Shown: positions 8,963 to 19,006, counted from the first letter of the stretch. The stretch is 64,000 nucleotides of DNA from Ruegeria sp. HKCCD7303 (GCF_013111185.1 NZ_WVRE01000002.1:951264-1015263), one strand, 5' to 3'. Notes: generated by a model from the letters alone, not told the origin. A program made the numbers and translations.

Positions 8963-10588
8963 TTAATCTGCGTCGACCTCCGACTTCGCAGCCTCGGCAT
9001 GGACCTCGCCACGCTTGCCTCCAAAGGAGGCTCCTTCCAGTGCATTCAAATGCCAGCGAATTCGCCAAAGATGATAAGACACTCGATGCATCCATCTCAG
9101 AGAATCCAACCGAGCCCAGACCACCTCGTCCGGCAAACTGTCAGTCGCAGCGTCGGAAATGAGCAAGTCTCTGCGAAGTTTCCTCTGTCGTCGCAGAAAG
9201 CGACGAACACGGTTCAGCGTGTTTTCACATTCCTCTTGGTCATCGATTTTCAAGTAACTGTCAGTTGCCGCAATCACCACCAAAGCAAGCCGTTTCAAAC
9301 GCCGGTCTTTTGGTAACTCGCTGATCCTGTCAACTTGGCTACATCGGTAAAGCAACCGATCCAGATGATCGAGTATGTGGTACATACCTTTGATCCTGGA
9401 AATCTCGACATCGGACTCGCGGGAAAGCTCTATCTTGTCTAGATACGCGCGCGCTTCGGCCAAGGCCGTCTCAATGCTGTCCCGCCCGTAGTCGGTTTCG
9501 CCTGGCAGCCGCACACCCATACACGACCGAAGGTGCGCCACTTCGGCCAGCACAATTTGATCGACTGAGGCTTTTGCCGCATCCACCGCTATCTCCGGCA
9601 ACCCTAGCACGAGCGGATCTAAAGATTTTGTTAGCTCAGCTCCTCGATCGGGTATAAGCGCCTCGACAAATCTGGCAAACGGCTTGGCGAACGGCAGGAT
9701 CAAAACCACCCCCAAGGCGTTGAAGAAACTGTGGAATGCCACAAGCGCGGTCAAAGAGTTTTGGGCCCCCGCCCCGCTTACAAAGACCGAAGTAAATGGC
9801 CCCAGCAAAAAAAACGCCATTACTCCTGTCATCACGTTGTAGATCACATGGGCAGAACCGGTTCGGCGGGCCATCGTGCCCCCGCCCAAAGTAGCCAGAA
9901 CGGCCGTAAACGTCGTACCCACATCCATTCCAATGACCAACGCCGCCGCTTGAGGGAAGCTCACAGCACCAGCGCTCAGTGCCGCCAAGGCCGTGGCGAC
10001 ACCGGCGCTCGAAGACTGCGTCACCATCGTGATCAGGACACCAATCAAGACAAGCTTCAGCCTGCCTAGAAGTGTATCTGGTGGAAAATCAGCAGGCGTA
10101 ACTACGCCACGAAATGCGTCCAGGCCGGACTTGAGTTGTTCGATTCCTATGAAAACCAAGCTGAACCCGGCTAACGCCAGCCCAAAGTTAGAAACCGCTT
10201 TCCTGCCCGAAAGCGCGAACAATGCGCCAACAAAAACAACAGGCAACATCGCTTGCCCAAGGTCCAGCTTGAACCCCAAAAGCGCGACCAGCCAACCTGT
10301 CATGGTCGTTCCGATATTGGCTCCAAAGATGATCCCAAGCGCTTGCGGGAACGTGAGCAAACCAGACGCGACAAAACCCACGGCCGCGACAGTGGTTGCA
10401 CTGGACGACTGTATTGCAGCTGTCGTGACAGCGCCGGTCACCGCACCCGTAAGAGGCGTGGACGTGAACCTGCTCAGAACATCGCGCAGCCGCGCACCAG
10501 CCAATGCCTTCAACCCGTCCGTCATCAACAGCATTCCAACCAGGAAGAGACCGATGCCGCCAAATGCTGGTAATAGATTCCAGAACAT
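8963..10588 (-). CDS. Na/Pi-cotransporter family protein with PhoU-like tail
   Basis: A protein of about 541 aa with two repeated Na/Pi cotransporter (NptA/YjbB-type) membrane domains, each containing the QSSSA motif (AAIQSSSATT and TQSSSAGVAT), and a cytosolic helical PhoU-like C-terminal part of about 200 residues. Predicted to move phosphate or another anion across the inner membrane with Na+. The ATG at 10588 (MFWNLLPAFGG) is preferred to an upstream TTG at 10615 because family members begin with this hydrophobic segment. An FNR-like box lies about 120 bp upstream. Confidence 0.9.
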   Translation of the reverse strand: MFWNLLPAFGGIGLFLVGMLLMTDGLKALAGARLRDVLSRFTSTPLTGAVTGAVTTAAIQSSSATTVAAVGFVASGLLTFPQALGIIFGANIGTTMTGWLVALLGFKLDLGQAMLPVVFVGALFALSGRKAVSNFGLALAGFSLVFIGIEQLKSGLDAFRGVVTPADFPPDTLLGRLKLVLIGVLITMVTQSSSAGVATALAALSAGAVSFPQAAALVIGMDVGTTFTAVLATLGGGTMARRTGSAHVIYNVMTGVMAFFLLGPFTSVFVSGAGAQNSLTALVAFHSFFNALGVVLILPFAKPFARFVEALIPDRGAELTKSLDPLVLGLPEIAVDAAKASVDQIVLAEVAHLRSCMGVRLPGETDYGRDSIETALAEARAYLDKIELSRESDVEISRIKGMYHILDHLDRLLYRCSQVDRISELPKDRRLKRLALVVIAATDSYLKIDDQEECENTLNRVRRFLRRQRKLRRDLLISDAATDSLPDEVVWARLDSLRWMHRVSYHLWRIRWHLNALEGASFGGKRGEVHAEAAKSEVDAD

Positions 10589-11021
10589 CACAAACAACTT
10601 GCCTTGCTTAGCCAATGTACGACGGGCACGTTCGCTGTACCCTCGGGGCCGCGAGCAACAGACTGCGGCCCACTTTCAGCCTTGCAGACCCGATGTGACG
10701 CGTTGGTTGATATAGATCAAAGCAGCAACAAGATTCACATAGTGAAATAAGAATGTTTTAGCGTAGTCTACGTTCGCCGACCTGTCCCCAAACCAAACAA
10801 AGAGGCGAACGGAATTTTGGAGGAGTGGAAGTTCCACCCACGGGGCTCGGCAAAAGTGATGGCGAGCCCCGAATTTTATTGGCGCCCAATTCGCCCGAAC
10901 GTTGAGACAAATCGAATTCGATGGATTCAACTGCGGGGACAAGGTGAGCCGCAAATCGCTAACCGTAAGGAGAATGGCATTATTGGCAACAGACAAACAG
11001 ACCAGTCGGTGAAAAGCGCCT
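10589..11021. other. Divergent promoter region with a perfect FNR-type box
   Basis: This stretch separates the minus-strand Na/Pi-type gene from the plus-strand APC permease. Apart from the FNR-type palindrome at 10707-10720 and a region of moderate AT content, no gene or RNA was recognised. The box could serve either or both genes. Confidence 0.5.
10707..10720. promoter_or_regulatory. Perfect FNR box
   Basis: TTGAT-ATAG-ATCAA matches the Fnr/FnrL consensus exactly in both half-sites. It lies 119 bp from the Na/Pi-type start and 301 bp from the permease start, so the Na/Pi-type gene is the likelier target. Confidence 0.75.
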
Positions 11022-12242
11022 ATGAACTCTGTTGATCCCAAAGAACAGAAACTTAAACGGGCCCTTACGACCCCATTGCTAACGCTTTATGGCCTTGGCG
11101 TAACGGTAGGAGCTGGCATTTACGTTTTAGTCGGTGCAACAGCAGACATTGCCGGACCTTTCGCGGCGTTGTCATTCGTTGTAGCCGCGCTCGTCGTATC
11201 ACTAACCGCGCTTTCTTATGCAGAACTCGCAACACGATTTCCTGTGAGTGCTGGTGAAGCAGCCTATGTTGAGGCGGGGTTCCAGAAAAACTGGATGGCG
11301 GTTTTCGTTGGACTTGCGGTGGCAGCCTCGGGCGTTATCTCCGCGTCGGCCGTTGCAATTGGCGCAGCATCCTATCTGCATGCATTGACCGGCTTAGCCA
11401 TCCCTTTACTGACCATCAGCGTAGTATTGATCATGGGCGCTATTGCACTTTGGGGAATAACGGAGTCGGTTCTCGTTGCAGCAATCATTACGATCATCGA
11501 AATCGCAGGTCTTCTCTTTGTGATTGGCTGGGGCATGTCCATTCAGGATCCGCAAGGATACAGGATCAGTTCAATGCTTCCCCCGCTTGAACTTGACGCG
11601 TGGAGAGGCATTTTTGCAGCATCGCTTCTCGCCTTCTTTGCCTTTGTTGGCTTCGAAGACATGGCCAATGTCGCAGAAGAGGTTAAAGACCCGGTACACA
11701 CCATCCCAAAGGCTATTTTGCTAACGCTGGTTCTGGCGACCGTGTTGTATCTTGGGACCTCAATGACAGTTCTGCTTGTTGTTCCAATTGATGTTCTTTC
11801 AATGTCCTCGGCACCACTTGCGCTTGTGTTTTCAAATGCGCCTGAGGTGATCAAACAAGGCTTTTCTGCAGTCGCGATTGTGGCGACGGTCAATGGGGTA
11901 CTAATCCAGATGATCATGTCATCACGGGTGATCTACGGGCTTGCTGACAGGGATCACCTGCCGAAAGTCCTGGCAACAGTACCTCAAGCAACGCAGACAC
12001 CGGTTGTCGCTACTTTGCTGGTCGTGGCGATCATCGTTTTGCTAACCCAAACGTTGCCGATAGGTATTCTGGCTGAACGCACGTCTCAGATCGTTCTGGG
12101 CGTCTTTGTGCTTGTCAACATCGCGCTGATCCTGCTGAAGATGAAGCCAAGCGATACTAAAGAGCACTTCAAAGTTCCACTTTTCGTGCCCATCCTTGGA
12201 GTCATCACAAGCACAATGCTCTTCGGAGCAGGGTTTCTCTAG
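11022..12242 (+). CDS. APC-superfamily amino acid permease
   Basis: A 406-aa inner-membrane transporter with about 11-12 helices. The first helix has TLYGLGVTVGAGIYVLVG, containing the G-x-G-I-(Y/F) unwound-helix motif typical of amino acid/polyamine/organocation transporters, and FFAFVGFEDMANVAEEVKDP is the characteristic helix 6/loop region. It is shorter than the usual 450-500 aa. The stop is 4 bp before the next gene, so the two are probably co-transcribed. The substrate is not evident. Confidence 0.9.
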   Translation: MNSVDPKEQKLKRALTTPLLTLYGLGVTVGAGIYVLVGATADIAGPFAALSFVVAALVVSLTALSYAELATRFPVSAGEAAYVEAGFQKNWMAVFVGLAVAASGVISASAVAIGAASYLHALTGLAIPLLTISVVLIMGAIALWGITESVLVAAIITIIEIAGLLFVIGWGMSIQDPQGYRISSMLPPLELDAWRGIFAASLLAFFAFVGFEDMANVAEEVKDPVHTIPKAILLTLVLATVLYLGTSMTVLLVVPIDVLSMSSAPLALVFSNAPEVIKQGFSAVAIVATVNGVLIQMIMSSRVIYGLADRDHLPKVLATVPQATQTPVVATLLVVAIIVLLTQTLPIGILAERTSQIVLGVFVLVNIALILLKMKPSDTKEHFKVPLFVPILGVITSTMLFGAGFL

Positions 12243-12246
12243 CCAT

Positions 12247-13863
12247 ATGACTACCAGTCGACCGTCCATAGGATTGCGCCTTTCAGTCTGGTGGCACAGA
12301 ACCTTCGTGGATCTGGCTCAGCAACTGCAATGGTCCTATCTGCCGCCTTTGATGGTCTACTTCGCGGCGGGTGTATCAGGGCTGACCTCGGTCGTCGGAG
12401 CCTTTTTTCTGAAAGACTATCTCAACTTGTCCGCCTCATTCGTTGCAGGGCTCGCGTTTTGGGCGGGTATCCCTTGGATTCTTAAAATGCCGCTTGGTCA
12501 TGTCGTGGACCTGTTTTGGCGCTGGAAATCCCTGCTGATCCTGTTTGGCGCGTCCCTCATCGCGTTATCGTTGCTCATCATGTATCGGCTCGTGGTAGCA
12601 CCCGCGCAGATGGCCTCCACGATGCCGCTGGAAGACTGGTATGTTGTTGCGCTGCTGTTGGCACCCTCGGGCTATGCCATTCAGGATGTCGTTGCTGACG
12701 CCATGACGGTCGAGGCGGTTCCAACGGTTGACCAGCACGGCCAACCGTTTACGCCTGAAGAAACCCGTGCACAGCACACAACAATGCAAACTCTGGGCAG
12801 AGTCGCGATCATTTCCGGGTTTGCGGCGGTTGCGGCTGTGAACATCTGGATTTTCTCTGGAACAGAAAACCTTCAAAAATCCGATCGCCTCGCGCTTTAT
12901 GGCCAGGTTTACCTGATAGCGCTGGCAATCCCGGTGTTGTCCGTGAGCGGCGTTGTTCTTCACAGCTTGATACAGCGGCAGCGCATCCGGCGGGGCCACC
13001 CGACACACGCGCCAGAGGGCGCCACCGAAGTCAAGTGGTCCATATTACTCGGCGGCCTCGCATTCGTTGTTCTCAGCATTGTACTGGGAACCGCGGACTT
13101 CGAATTTGCGCAAGAAACAGTCTTTGCCGTTTCCCTGACGGTGATCCTGTACCTTATGTCGCGTCTGCTGAAAGAGTTGGAACCGGCTCAGGCCAAGGCT
13201 CTGATTGGAACGGCCACAATCATTTTTGTGTTTCGCGCTGTGCCTCTCCCTGGGCCTGGTCTGACTTGGTTCGAAATCGATGAACTGGGGTTCGATGAAC
13301 AGTTCCTTGCAATCTTGGCTTTGTTAACGTCACTGCTGGCGTTGCTCGGATTAATCGTTTTGCGCCCCTTCATGGCGAACCGCTCGATTGCGCATGTAGT
13401 GATATTGCTGACAATCGCGGCAGGCATACTCGCCCTGCCTAACCTTGCTCTCTACTACGGCATTCATGAATGGACAGCGGAGCGAACCGGCGGAATTGTA
13501 GACGCAAGATTTATTGCCATTCTCGACACCGCTGTTGAGTCTCCACTCGGACAGATCGCTATGGTCCCGATGTTGGCTTGGATCGCGCGCAATGCTCCCG
13601 TTCAGTTAAAGGCGACTTTCTTTGCAGTGATGGCATCGTTTACCAACATGGCATTGTCGGCAAGCAGTCTCGGCACCAAATACCTCAACCAAACATTTAT
13701 CGTCACTCGCGCTGTCACAAATCCAGAAACTGGCGCTGTCACCTCTACCGCAGACTACAGTCAGCTTGGATACTTGCTGATCTCAGTCGCGTTGATCTCA
13801 GTGATCGTTCCGCTGGTGACAGTGTTCTTTGTTCAAAGCTCTCGCTTCCAAACGAGCGAGTGA
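12247..13863 (+). CDS. MFS/BT1-like transporter
   Basis: A 538-aa membrane protein with about 12 helices resembling the folate-biopterin transporter (BT1) branch of the major facilitator superfamily. The first helices (YFAAGVSGLTSVVGAFFL; PWILKMPLGHVVDLF) match the layout of that branch, and QDVVADAMTVEAVP is a BT1-like loop. The ATG at 12247 was chosen because it starts right after the preceding gene; longer versions would overlap it. It forms a two-gene transporter operon with the permease. Folate transport is only a family-level guess. Confidence 0.8.
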   Translation: MTTSRPSIGLRLSVWWHRTFVDLAQQLQWSYLPPLMVYFAAGVSGLTSVVGAFFLKDYLNLSASFVAGLAFWAGIPWILKMPLGHVVDLFWRWKSLLILFGASLIALSLLIMYRLVVAPAQMASTMPLEDWYVVALLLAPSGYAIQDVVADAMTVEAVPTVDQHGQPFTPEETRAQHTTMQTLGRVAIISGFAAVAAVNIWIFSGTENLQKSDRLALYGQVYLIALAIPVLSVSGVVLHSLIQRQRIRRGHPTHAPEGATEVKWSILLGGLAFVVLSIVLGTADFEFAQETVFAVSLTVILYLMSRLLKELEPAQAKALIGTATIIFVFRAVPLPGPGLTWFEIDELGFDEQFLAILALLTSLLALLGLIVLRPFMANRSIAHVVILLTIAAGILALPNLALYYGIHEWTAERTGGIVDARFIAILDTAVESPLGQIAMVPMLAWIARNAPVQLKATFFAVMASFTNMALSASSLGTKYLNQTFIVTRAVTNPETGAVTSTADYSQLGYLLISVALISVIVPLVTVFFVQSSRFQTSE

Positions 13864-15456
13864 TCACTGGCTTTCGACCTCTCCCAGCAAAGCTTTGAGA
13901 TGTGCCACTGGAACACCAATATTCGACCCCCCAAACTCAGGCAGGATCGCGGCGTTGATGGCAACGACCTCTCCTCGCCGATTGAGCGCAGGCCCTCCGC
14001 TTCCGCCGGTTGTGGTTTCAGCATCATAGACGATGGCACCCGAACTGGTCCGGGCAACGATCCCCCGGCTGGCGAGGGGTTGGATTTTGCTTTGAGCAGA
14101 CAGCTGAGACGCTATGGACCAGAAATTCAGGGTTCCATCTTTCTCCAGCGTTTCCAAAAAGCCCGGCCCCGCTTGGGCGATCAAAGCCTTTAAACCTGTT
14201 GGGTATCCCAGCAAGTACAGTTCTTCTCCGGCCTGCGGAGCGGCATCTGCCAACGGCATCCCCAAGCCGTGTACCTTACCTGGATCAACTGCCAATATCG
14301 CCAAGTCTGCCATTTCACTGAACCTTTCCAATTGAGCGTCTATTGGTTCAGCTTGATCCGGCAGATAGGCCAACAACCTCAACATTTCTGCCCTAAGGCC
14401 CGCGTCTTTCAGAGTTTGCTCTCTGTCTCCCGAAGTCCAAGGTAAAGCGACATGACGATTGGTGGCCATTAACGGAACCCCTTCCAACAGAAAGCCGGTG
14501 CCGGTGAACTGAAATTCAGCGGGTTCGCCCATCGCACCCGGTTCAATCAAAGGCTGGCCTAAAGGGGTTTTCAGCTTTTCTCCGTTCGGCCCCAATACAT
14601 GCCGCAAAAGCTTCCCGCTTTCCAAGTGCCGCAACCCATAAGCGCCCTGAATAAAAGCGACGGATCGAGTCGAAGCTGCGATCACTCGGGTTGGCGCTCC
14701 TGCTCTGTGTTCCAGCGTCCCTAATCGCTGCTCAGCCGACAAAACTTGGCTTTCGAATGCTTCTCGCAACGAGGCCAAATCCTTGGGCGTGAGTGCGTCT
14801 TCCCGAGTCTGTGCAAGCATAATTGCAACCGCTTCGATCTTACGGGATTCCTGTTCGATGCTGTCCGCCAAGCGTCTGTCGTTTTGGTAAAGCAGGAACC
14901 CAAAGCCTAAGATCACAAGCAGCGCAGCTACGACTGTGATCCTGAACAGAAATGTGGTCTGGGACACAAGCCGACGCCCGCTGTCGCGCAACGCGCCAGA
15001 CATTTTCTTGGCGAACGGTCGCCGGCTAGTACGAGTATAGGCGTATGCATCACTGAGGATATCTTCAACCGAATGGCGAACAGGATACGAGTGATTGCAC
15101 AACCTGTACCGAGACATCGGACCTTTTTCGCCGAACTCGATCATGTCGCCATGAACAAGCAGCGTTGAAGAGATTTCTTGCCCGTTCACCCACACATTTC
15201 GTCCCGCTGACACGGTTATCGCATATCCGTCATCTGCCCATTGAAGGGTGGCGATATCGTTATCATGCGGGGGCAGGTCGTCTTTGGGGCGAACGCTTAA
15301 CGCTCTGCCTTCACCAACAGATACGGTCAGAGCATTGTCAGCAAGCCAGTTTACGTTACCACGCGATGGTCCAGTGAGGCTCTCTAAGAAAGCCCGCACT
15401 TCCCTTCTGTCAACAGTACTCGAGGGCGCGACACCATTCTCGCCCGGCTTGCGCAT
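13864..15456 (-). CDS. Membrane-anchored FHA-like / trypsin-like serine protease
   Basis: A 530-aa protein with three parts. Residues about 40-125 resemble an FHA phosphothreonine-binding domain (NVWVNGQEI, HGDMIEFG). A single transmembrane helix follows at about 170-190, with a short coiled-coil-like segment at 195-245. The C-terminal half is a trypsin-like protease with an intact triad: His335 (ATNRHVAL), Asp384 (MADLAIL) and Ser486 (TGGSGGPAL). The layout suggests an inside-to-outside signalling protease with the protease in the periplasm. The ATG at 15456 has GAGAGGTGG upstream. It converges on the BT1-like gene, ending directly beside it. Target proteins are unknown. Confidence 0.85.
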   Translation of the reverse strand: MRKPGENGVAPSSTVDRREVRAFLESLTGPSRGNVNWLADNALTVSVGEGRALSVRPKDDLPPHDNDIATLQWADDGYAITVSAGRNVWVNGQEISSTLLVHGDMIEFGEKGPMSRYRLCNHSYPVRHSVEDILSDAYAYTRTSRRPFAKKMSGALRDSGRRLVSQTTFLFRITVVAALLVILGFGFLLYQNDRRLADSIEQESRKIEAVAIMLAQTREDALTPKDLASLREAFESQVLSAEQRLGTLEHRAGAPTRVIAASTRSVAFIQGAYGLRHLESGKLLRHVLGPNGEKLKTPLGQPLIEPGAMGEPAEFQFTGTGFLLEGVPLMATNRHVALPWTSGDREQTLKDAGLRAEMLRLLAYLPDQAEPIDAQLERFSEMADLAILAVDPGKVHGLGMPLADAAPQAGEELYLLGYPTGLKALIAQAGPGFLETLEKDGTLNFWSIASQLSAQSKIQPLASRGIVARTSSGAIVYDAETTTGGSGGPALNRRGEVVAINAAILPEFGGSNIGVPVAHLKALLGEVESQ

Positions 15457-15909
15457 TTCGACCACCTCTCTTGACGCGTGTACGCATTCTAACACGCCTC
15501 AGCACGAAACTCATCGTACCGCTCGCGCAATAAATTTTTCCAATATAAATAGACTCTTGCAATCTCTGGCCAAGTTCATTCCTGTCCTTGCTTCCGGACC
15601 GCAACTCAAAGAGGATTGACCGATAGCCAACCCTCTGCGCCGTCTTTCCTTGGTTCGATTTCGCGCACAACACTGCGGCAGAAAACACCGTCTCAGACCT
15701 TGATCTTGCGCAAGCAATCACTCTTGGCATTGACAGCATTGAGCGCACCTACCGGGCTTGATGAATGAAGAACAGCCCGCCAACAGACAGCCCCGTCGCC
15801 CCACAGGAACGAATAATTTCAGAAGTCTTGATCGGATTCACAGGTCCGCCTACCGTTTGAATTTAATGAGTTCGAGTTGCCCACTTATAAAACCGCGGAG
15901 CAAATCCGT
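15457..15909. other. Intergenic stretch between divergent protease and flavocytochrome genes
   Basis: About 450 bp with no supported gene. Reading frames here lack ribosome-binding sites and protein features. A TTGAT half-site occurs near 15821-15830 without a good partner half, so no FNR box is called. Confidence 0.45.
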
Positions 15910-17214
15910 ATGAAATGGCCGTTCTTGGTACTGGTCTACGTTTTGCTGATCCTAGCCCCATTGGGTATTTCTGGTTTTTTGGGCTGGTCCCCGCGGTCCT
16001 TTCATCAAGAGCTTGCTTCCGGACTTGGAATGCTTGCTTTTTCAATAATCCTGGTGGAATTCCTGCTGTCTGGAAGGTTTAGATTCATTTCTTCCGGTTT
16101 GGGTATGGATGTGACAATGCGAGTGCATCAACTGATGGCGCGCACCGCATTGGGCTTTGCTTTGATACATCCGCTTCTGTATCAGGGTACACCCACTGGT
16201 GGACACCGCCCTTGGGACGTGACGCATCAACTGACGATTACAACCGACCTTTCCACCCTGGCATCGGGTATCGGGGCTTACTTCTTGCTGTTCATACTGG
16301 TCGTCTCGGCGATTGCGCGCAAATCCCTTGAATACAAGTACGAGACATGGCGCTTCTTGCACGGACTGGGCGCCTTAGTGCTGGCCTGCTTGCTTTTGCA
16401 CCATACGGTGTATGCCGGACGCTACGGCGGACATCCGTCACTGACCTATTTCTGGCTGGCACTGAGCAGTGTTGCGGTGGGAACTCTTCTATATGTCTAT
16501 CTGGTTCGCCCTTTGCGTCAGAGGAAAAACCCGTGGCGCGTCACTTCTGTGTCTCGACTGACACCGAGGCAATGGGAATTGCGCCTCAAGCCCGATGGTC
16601 ACAAAGGAATAAACTTCGAAGCAGGTCAGTTTGCCTGGCTCAACGTCGGCCACAGTGCTTTCTCGTTAAACGAGAACCCATTTTCAATCAGTTCAGCACC
16701 AGCCGACGACCCCGAAGTTTCATTTGTCATAAAAGAGCTTGGGGATTTCACACGCAATCTCGGACAGATCACTTTGCAGACCCACGCATATCTGGACGCC
16801 CCTCACGGAAACTTGTCGATTAAAAACAGGCCGGAGAAAGGCGTCGTTCTGATCGCAGGTGGTGTCGGGATAGCACCGATGCTGAGCATTCTGCGTCAAG
16901 TCAGGCTTACCGGAACACAACACGATCTAAAGCTCATCTATGGCAACCGGACCGAGGAACAGATTGTTTATCGCCAGGAGCTGTCCAAAGAGGACGCAGT
17001 GTTTGTTCTTTCCGAACCCCCAAAGGATTGGCAAGGAGAAACAGGTTTGATCGACGGTCCTCTTTTGGACCGCAACTTGTCCTCGGAGCATTTTGAGAAC
17101 TGGCTGTTTGTGCTCTGCGGCCCAACTGCAATGATGGACAGTGTCGAAGAACACCTGATCGCCCGAGGAGCTTCGTCAGAGCGGATTCTGTCCGAAAGGT
17201 TCGACTATGATTGA
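15910..17214 (+). CDS. Ferric-reductase-like transmembrane flavocytochrome with FAD/NAD(P) domain
   Basis: A 434-aa NADPH-oxidase/ferric-reductase-type protein. Residues about 5-210 are six hydrophobic helices with spaced His residues (RVHQLMARTAL, FALIHPL, FLHGLGAL, LLLHHTV) expected to bind two haems b. This is followed by an FAD-binding ferredoxin-reductase domain (NPFSISSAP) and an NAD(P) domain (AGGVGIAPMLSILR; LCGPTAMMDSV). It should move electrons from cytosolic NAD(P)H across the membrane to a metal or oxygen acceptor. I chose the ATG at 15910, which has GGAG nine bases upstream; an in-frame TTG at 15877 is an alternative. Confidence 0.9.
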   Translation: MKWPFLVLVYVLLILAPLGISGFLGWSPRSFHQELASGLGMLAFSIILVEFLLSGRFRFISSGLGMDVTMRVHQLMARTALGFALIHPLLYQGTPTGGHRPWDVTHQLTITTDLSTLASGIGAYFLLFILVVSAIARKSLEYKYETWRFLHGLGALVLACLLLHHTVYAGRYGGHPSLTYFWLALSSVAVGTLLYVYLVRPLRQRKNPWRVTSVSRLTPRQWELRLKPDGHKGINFEAGQFAWLNVGHSAFSLNENPFSISSAPADDPEVSFVIKELGDFTRNLGQITLQTHAYLDAPHGNLSIKNRPEKGVVLIAGGVGIAPMLSILRQVRLTGTQHDLKLIYGNRTEEQIVYRQELSKEDAVFVLSEPPKDWQGETGLIDGPLLDRNLSSEHFENWLFVLCGPTAMMDSVEEHLIARGASSERILSERFDYD

Positions 17215-17514
17215 TCGGTTCAGAAACCAAACTGCGCGGCGACGATTAAGATTGGCTTTCTGGGTCATCAATACTTTAATTTGCTTCGCTGTTTTGGCCT
17301 TTTCTCTGCGATAGCAAAGCAGACCATTTAGCGTTGAGTGGCTGAACTAAGCCATCACAAAGCGTCTTTGTTCACGCCGTACTGAGCGCAGAAAAAATGT
17401 GCCACAACACCACCTCATTGATCCGGAAAACGCTTTTGATTGAGATCAAGGGCAAACACGCACCATTCATTCATATTCTAGGATCTATTCAGGCCGATTT
17501 ATGGGAGGATCGGA
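17215..17514. other. Intergenic region with FNR box
   Basis: About 300 bp between the flavocytochrome and flavodoxin genes. Besides the perfect FNR box at 17436-17449 there is a short hydrophobic-coding plus-strand segment just after the flavocytochrome stop that is too short and lacks a start signal to call a gene. Confidence 0.45.
17436..17449. promoter_or_regulatory. Perfect FNR box upstream of the flavodoxin gene
   Basis: TTGAT-TGAG-ATCAA matches both Fnr half-sites. It ends 65 bp before the flavodoxin ATG, which fits activation from a -41.5-type site. Confidence 0.8.
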
Positions 17515-18078
17515 ATGACCGTACTCATAGCCTTCGCTACAGTCGAAGGTCAGACCGCAAAGATCGCGCGGTTCGTCGGTAAAATTGCCAAGGAAGCCGG
17601 TTTCAACACAAATCTGGTCAATACCGACAAAATGTCCGACCGCGTGTCACTGGGTGATGTGGTCAAGGTCATTCTTCTGGCTCCTGTCCACGAGCGACGG
17701 CACCCCGAGTCATTCGAGGCTTTTATCTCCTCACACAGGGATACCTTAGAGAAACGAAAATCTCTTGTGCTGTCCGTTGGTCTGAAAGCAGCATTTGCTT
17801 CGGGTCGTGAAGAAGCGCGCGACTATCTTACCGAAATGCTGTTGCGAACAGGTTTCCAACCTGACGCTACCGCTTTGATTGCGGGTGCGGTGAGGCCCGA
17901 AAACTATGGGTACTTTGAGAGAGAAATCCTCCGACACGTTGTTTTGCTGGGGCGGAAAATCGATCCACGAGATGGGGCGCGGGAATTCACTGATTGGGAG
18001 GAACTCACGTCAATTGTGTTGGATTTCCTGAGTGAAAAAGGTCAGGCAGACCAGCATCAATCGCAGGTTAAGTCTTAA
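17515..18078 (+). CDS. Flavodoxin-domain protein (HemG-like)
   Basis: A 187-aa flavodoxin-fold protein beginning MTVLIAFATVEGQTAKIA, where the T-x-E-G-Q-T phosphate-binding loop for FMN is evident. Length and pattern resemble HemG, the menaquinone-dependent protoporphyrinogen oxidase, but sequence alone does not prove that role; a general FMN reductase function is equally possible. GGGAGG precedes the ATG and an FNR box lies 65 bp upstream, so expression under low oxygen is predicted, which would suit an oxygen-independent haem biosynthesis step. Confidence 0.78.
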   Translation: MTVLIAFATVEGQTAKIARFVGKIAKEAGFNTNLVNTDKMSDRVSLGDVVKVILLAPVHERRHPESFEAFISSHRDTLEKRKSLVLSVGLKAAFASGREEARDYLTEMLLRTGFQPDATALIAGAVRPENYGYFEREILRHVVLLGRKIDPRDGAREFTDWEELTSIVLDFLSEKGQADQHQSQVKS

Positions 18079-18160
18079 AGAACATCAACTGCCCCGCATT
18101 TCACAAAAAAGACTGCAAGCTGTGGCTGCCCAGCTAAATTTCAGTCGTCGGCTTGTATTT

Positions 18161-19006
18161 TCAGTGCCCGAAAAGCACTGGCATCCCAGTCTGCTCTAAC
18201 ATTGCTTGCGTCGTTCCTCCAAAAATTGATTCACGCATATAGGAATGCCCATAAGCGCCCATCACAACCAGGTCGGCCCCAATTTCTCGCGCGCGCGTTT
18301 GAATGCAGTGCTCGATTGAATTCCCGCCACGCGGGAACTGCGACACGGTCACGTTGCACCCATGATGGCTGAGCCATCCAGCAATGTCAGTTCCGCGCAC
18401 TTGACCTTCTAAGTCGTCAGGCGGCGGCAAATCAAAACACCCAATCACAACTTTGCTGGTTGCGCGAAGAAAGGGTAAAGCTAAATGCGCAGCCCTAGAG
18501 GCAGGCAAGCCATCATTCCATGCCAGAAAAATGCAGTCGCGCCGGACAAACGGATCCCCATTTACCATCAAGGCGATTGGTGAATGGAACAGTACTCCGC
18601 ACGCAATCCTATGAAACAAGTCGGGGTCTTTTCTCAATTCGGCGTCTAGAAAAGCGATATCCGAGCTATTGGCTTGCTGTGCCACAAGGTGCTGTAACTC
18701 TAATCCAGATCCGATAAAGGCGATTACTTTTGTCGACACACCTTGTCGCTCCAGAAGCGCTTCAACCTCAGCAGCTCGAGACTTTAAGGCTACGTTTTTA
18801 GCCTTCAGAAGATCCAACCAGTTTGAAGGAAGGCCGGCCTCAACGAACCTGTTTGAGCCATACTTTAGGTAAGGTAGGTTGGGTAAAGCGGCAACCAAAA
18901 TACACGTCAAATGACCGTTCTGGTTACGTGCTGCTTCGGCACATTCCAAAATGCGCGCATCGTCCGTATTAACTCCCAGATAATACGTCGAAGTTCTGTG
19001 TTGCAT
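18161..19006 (-). CDS. Double-domain universal stress protein
   Basis: A 281-aa tandem UspA protein. The C-terminal domain retains a recognisable nucleotide-binding end (ADLVVMGAYGHS, FGGTTQAML), while the N-terminal domain is divergent. It is a clear paralogue of the protein at 32462-33307, which has the same length and shares GVLFHSPI, a DIAGWLSHHGC/DVAAWLSHHGC block and the final GGTT. Usp proteins are usually induced by starvation, oxygen limitation or oxidative stress. It converges on the flavodoxin gene. Confidence 0.9.
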   Translation of the reverse strand: MQHRTSTYYLGVNTDDARILECAEAARNQNGHLTCILVAALPNLPYLKYGSNRFVEAGLPSNWLDLLKAKNVALKSRAAEVEALLERQGVSTKVIAFIGSGLELQHLVAQQANSSDIAFLDAELRKDPDLFHRIACGVLFHSPIALMVNGDPFVRRDCIFLAWNDGLPASRAAHLALPFLRATSKVVIGCFDLPPPDDLEGQVRGTDIAGWLSHHGCNVTVSQFPRGGNSIEHCIQTRAREIGADLVVMGAYGHSYMRESIFGGTTQAMLEQTGMPVLFGH

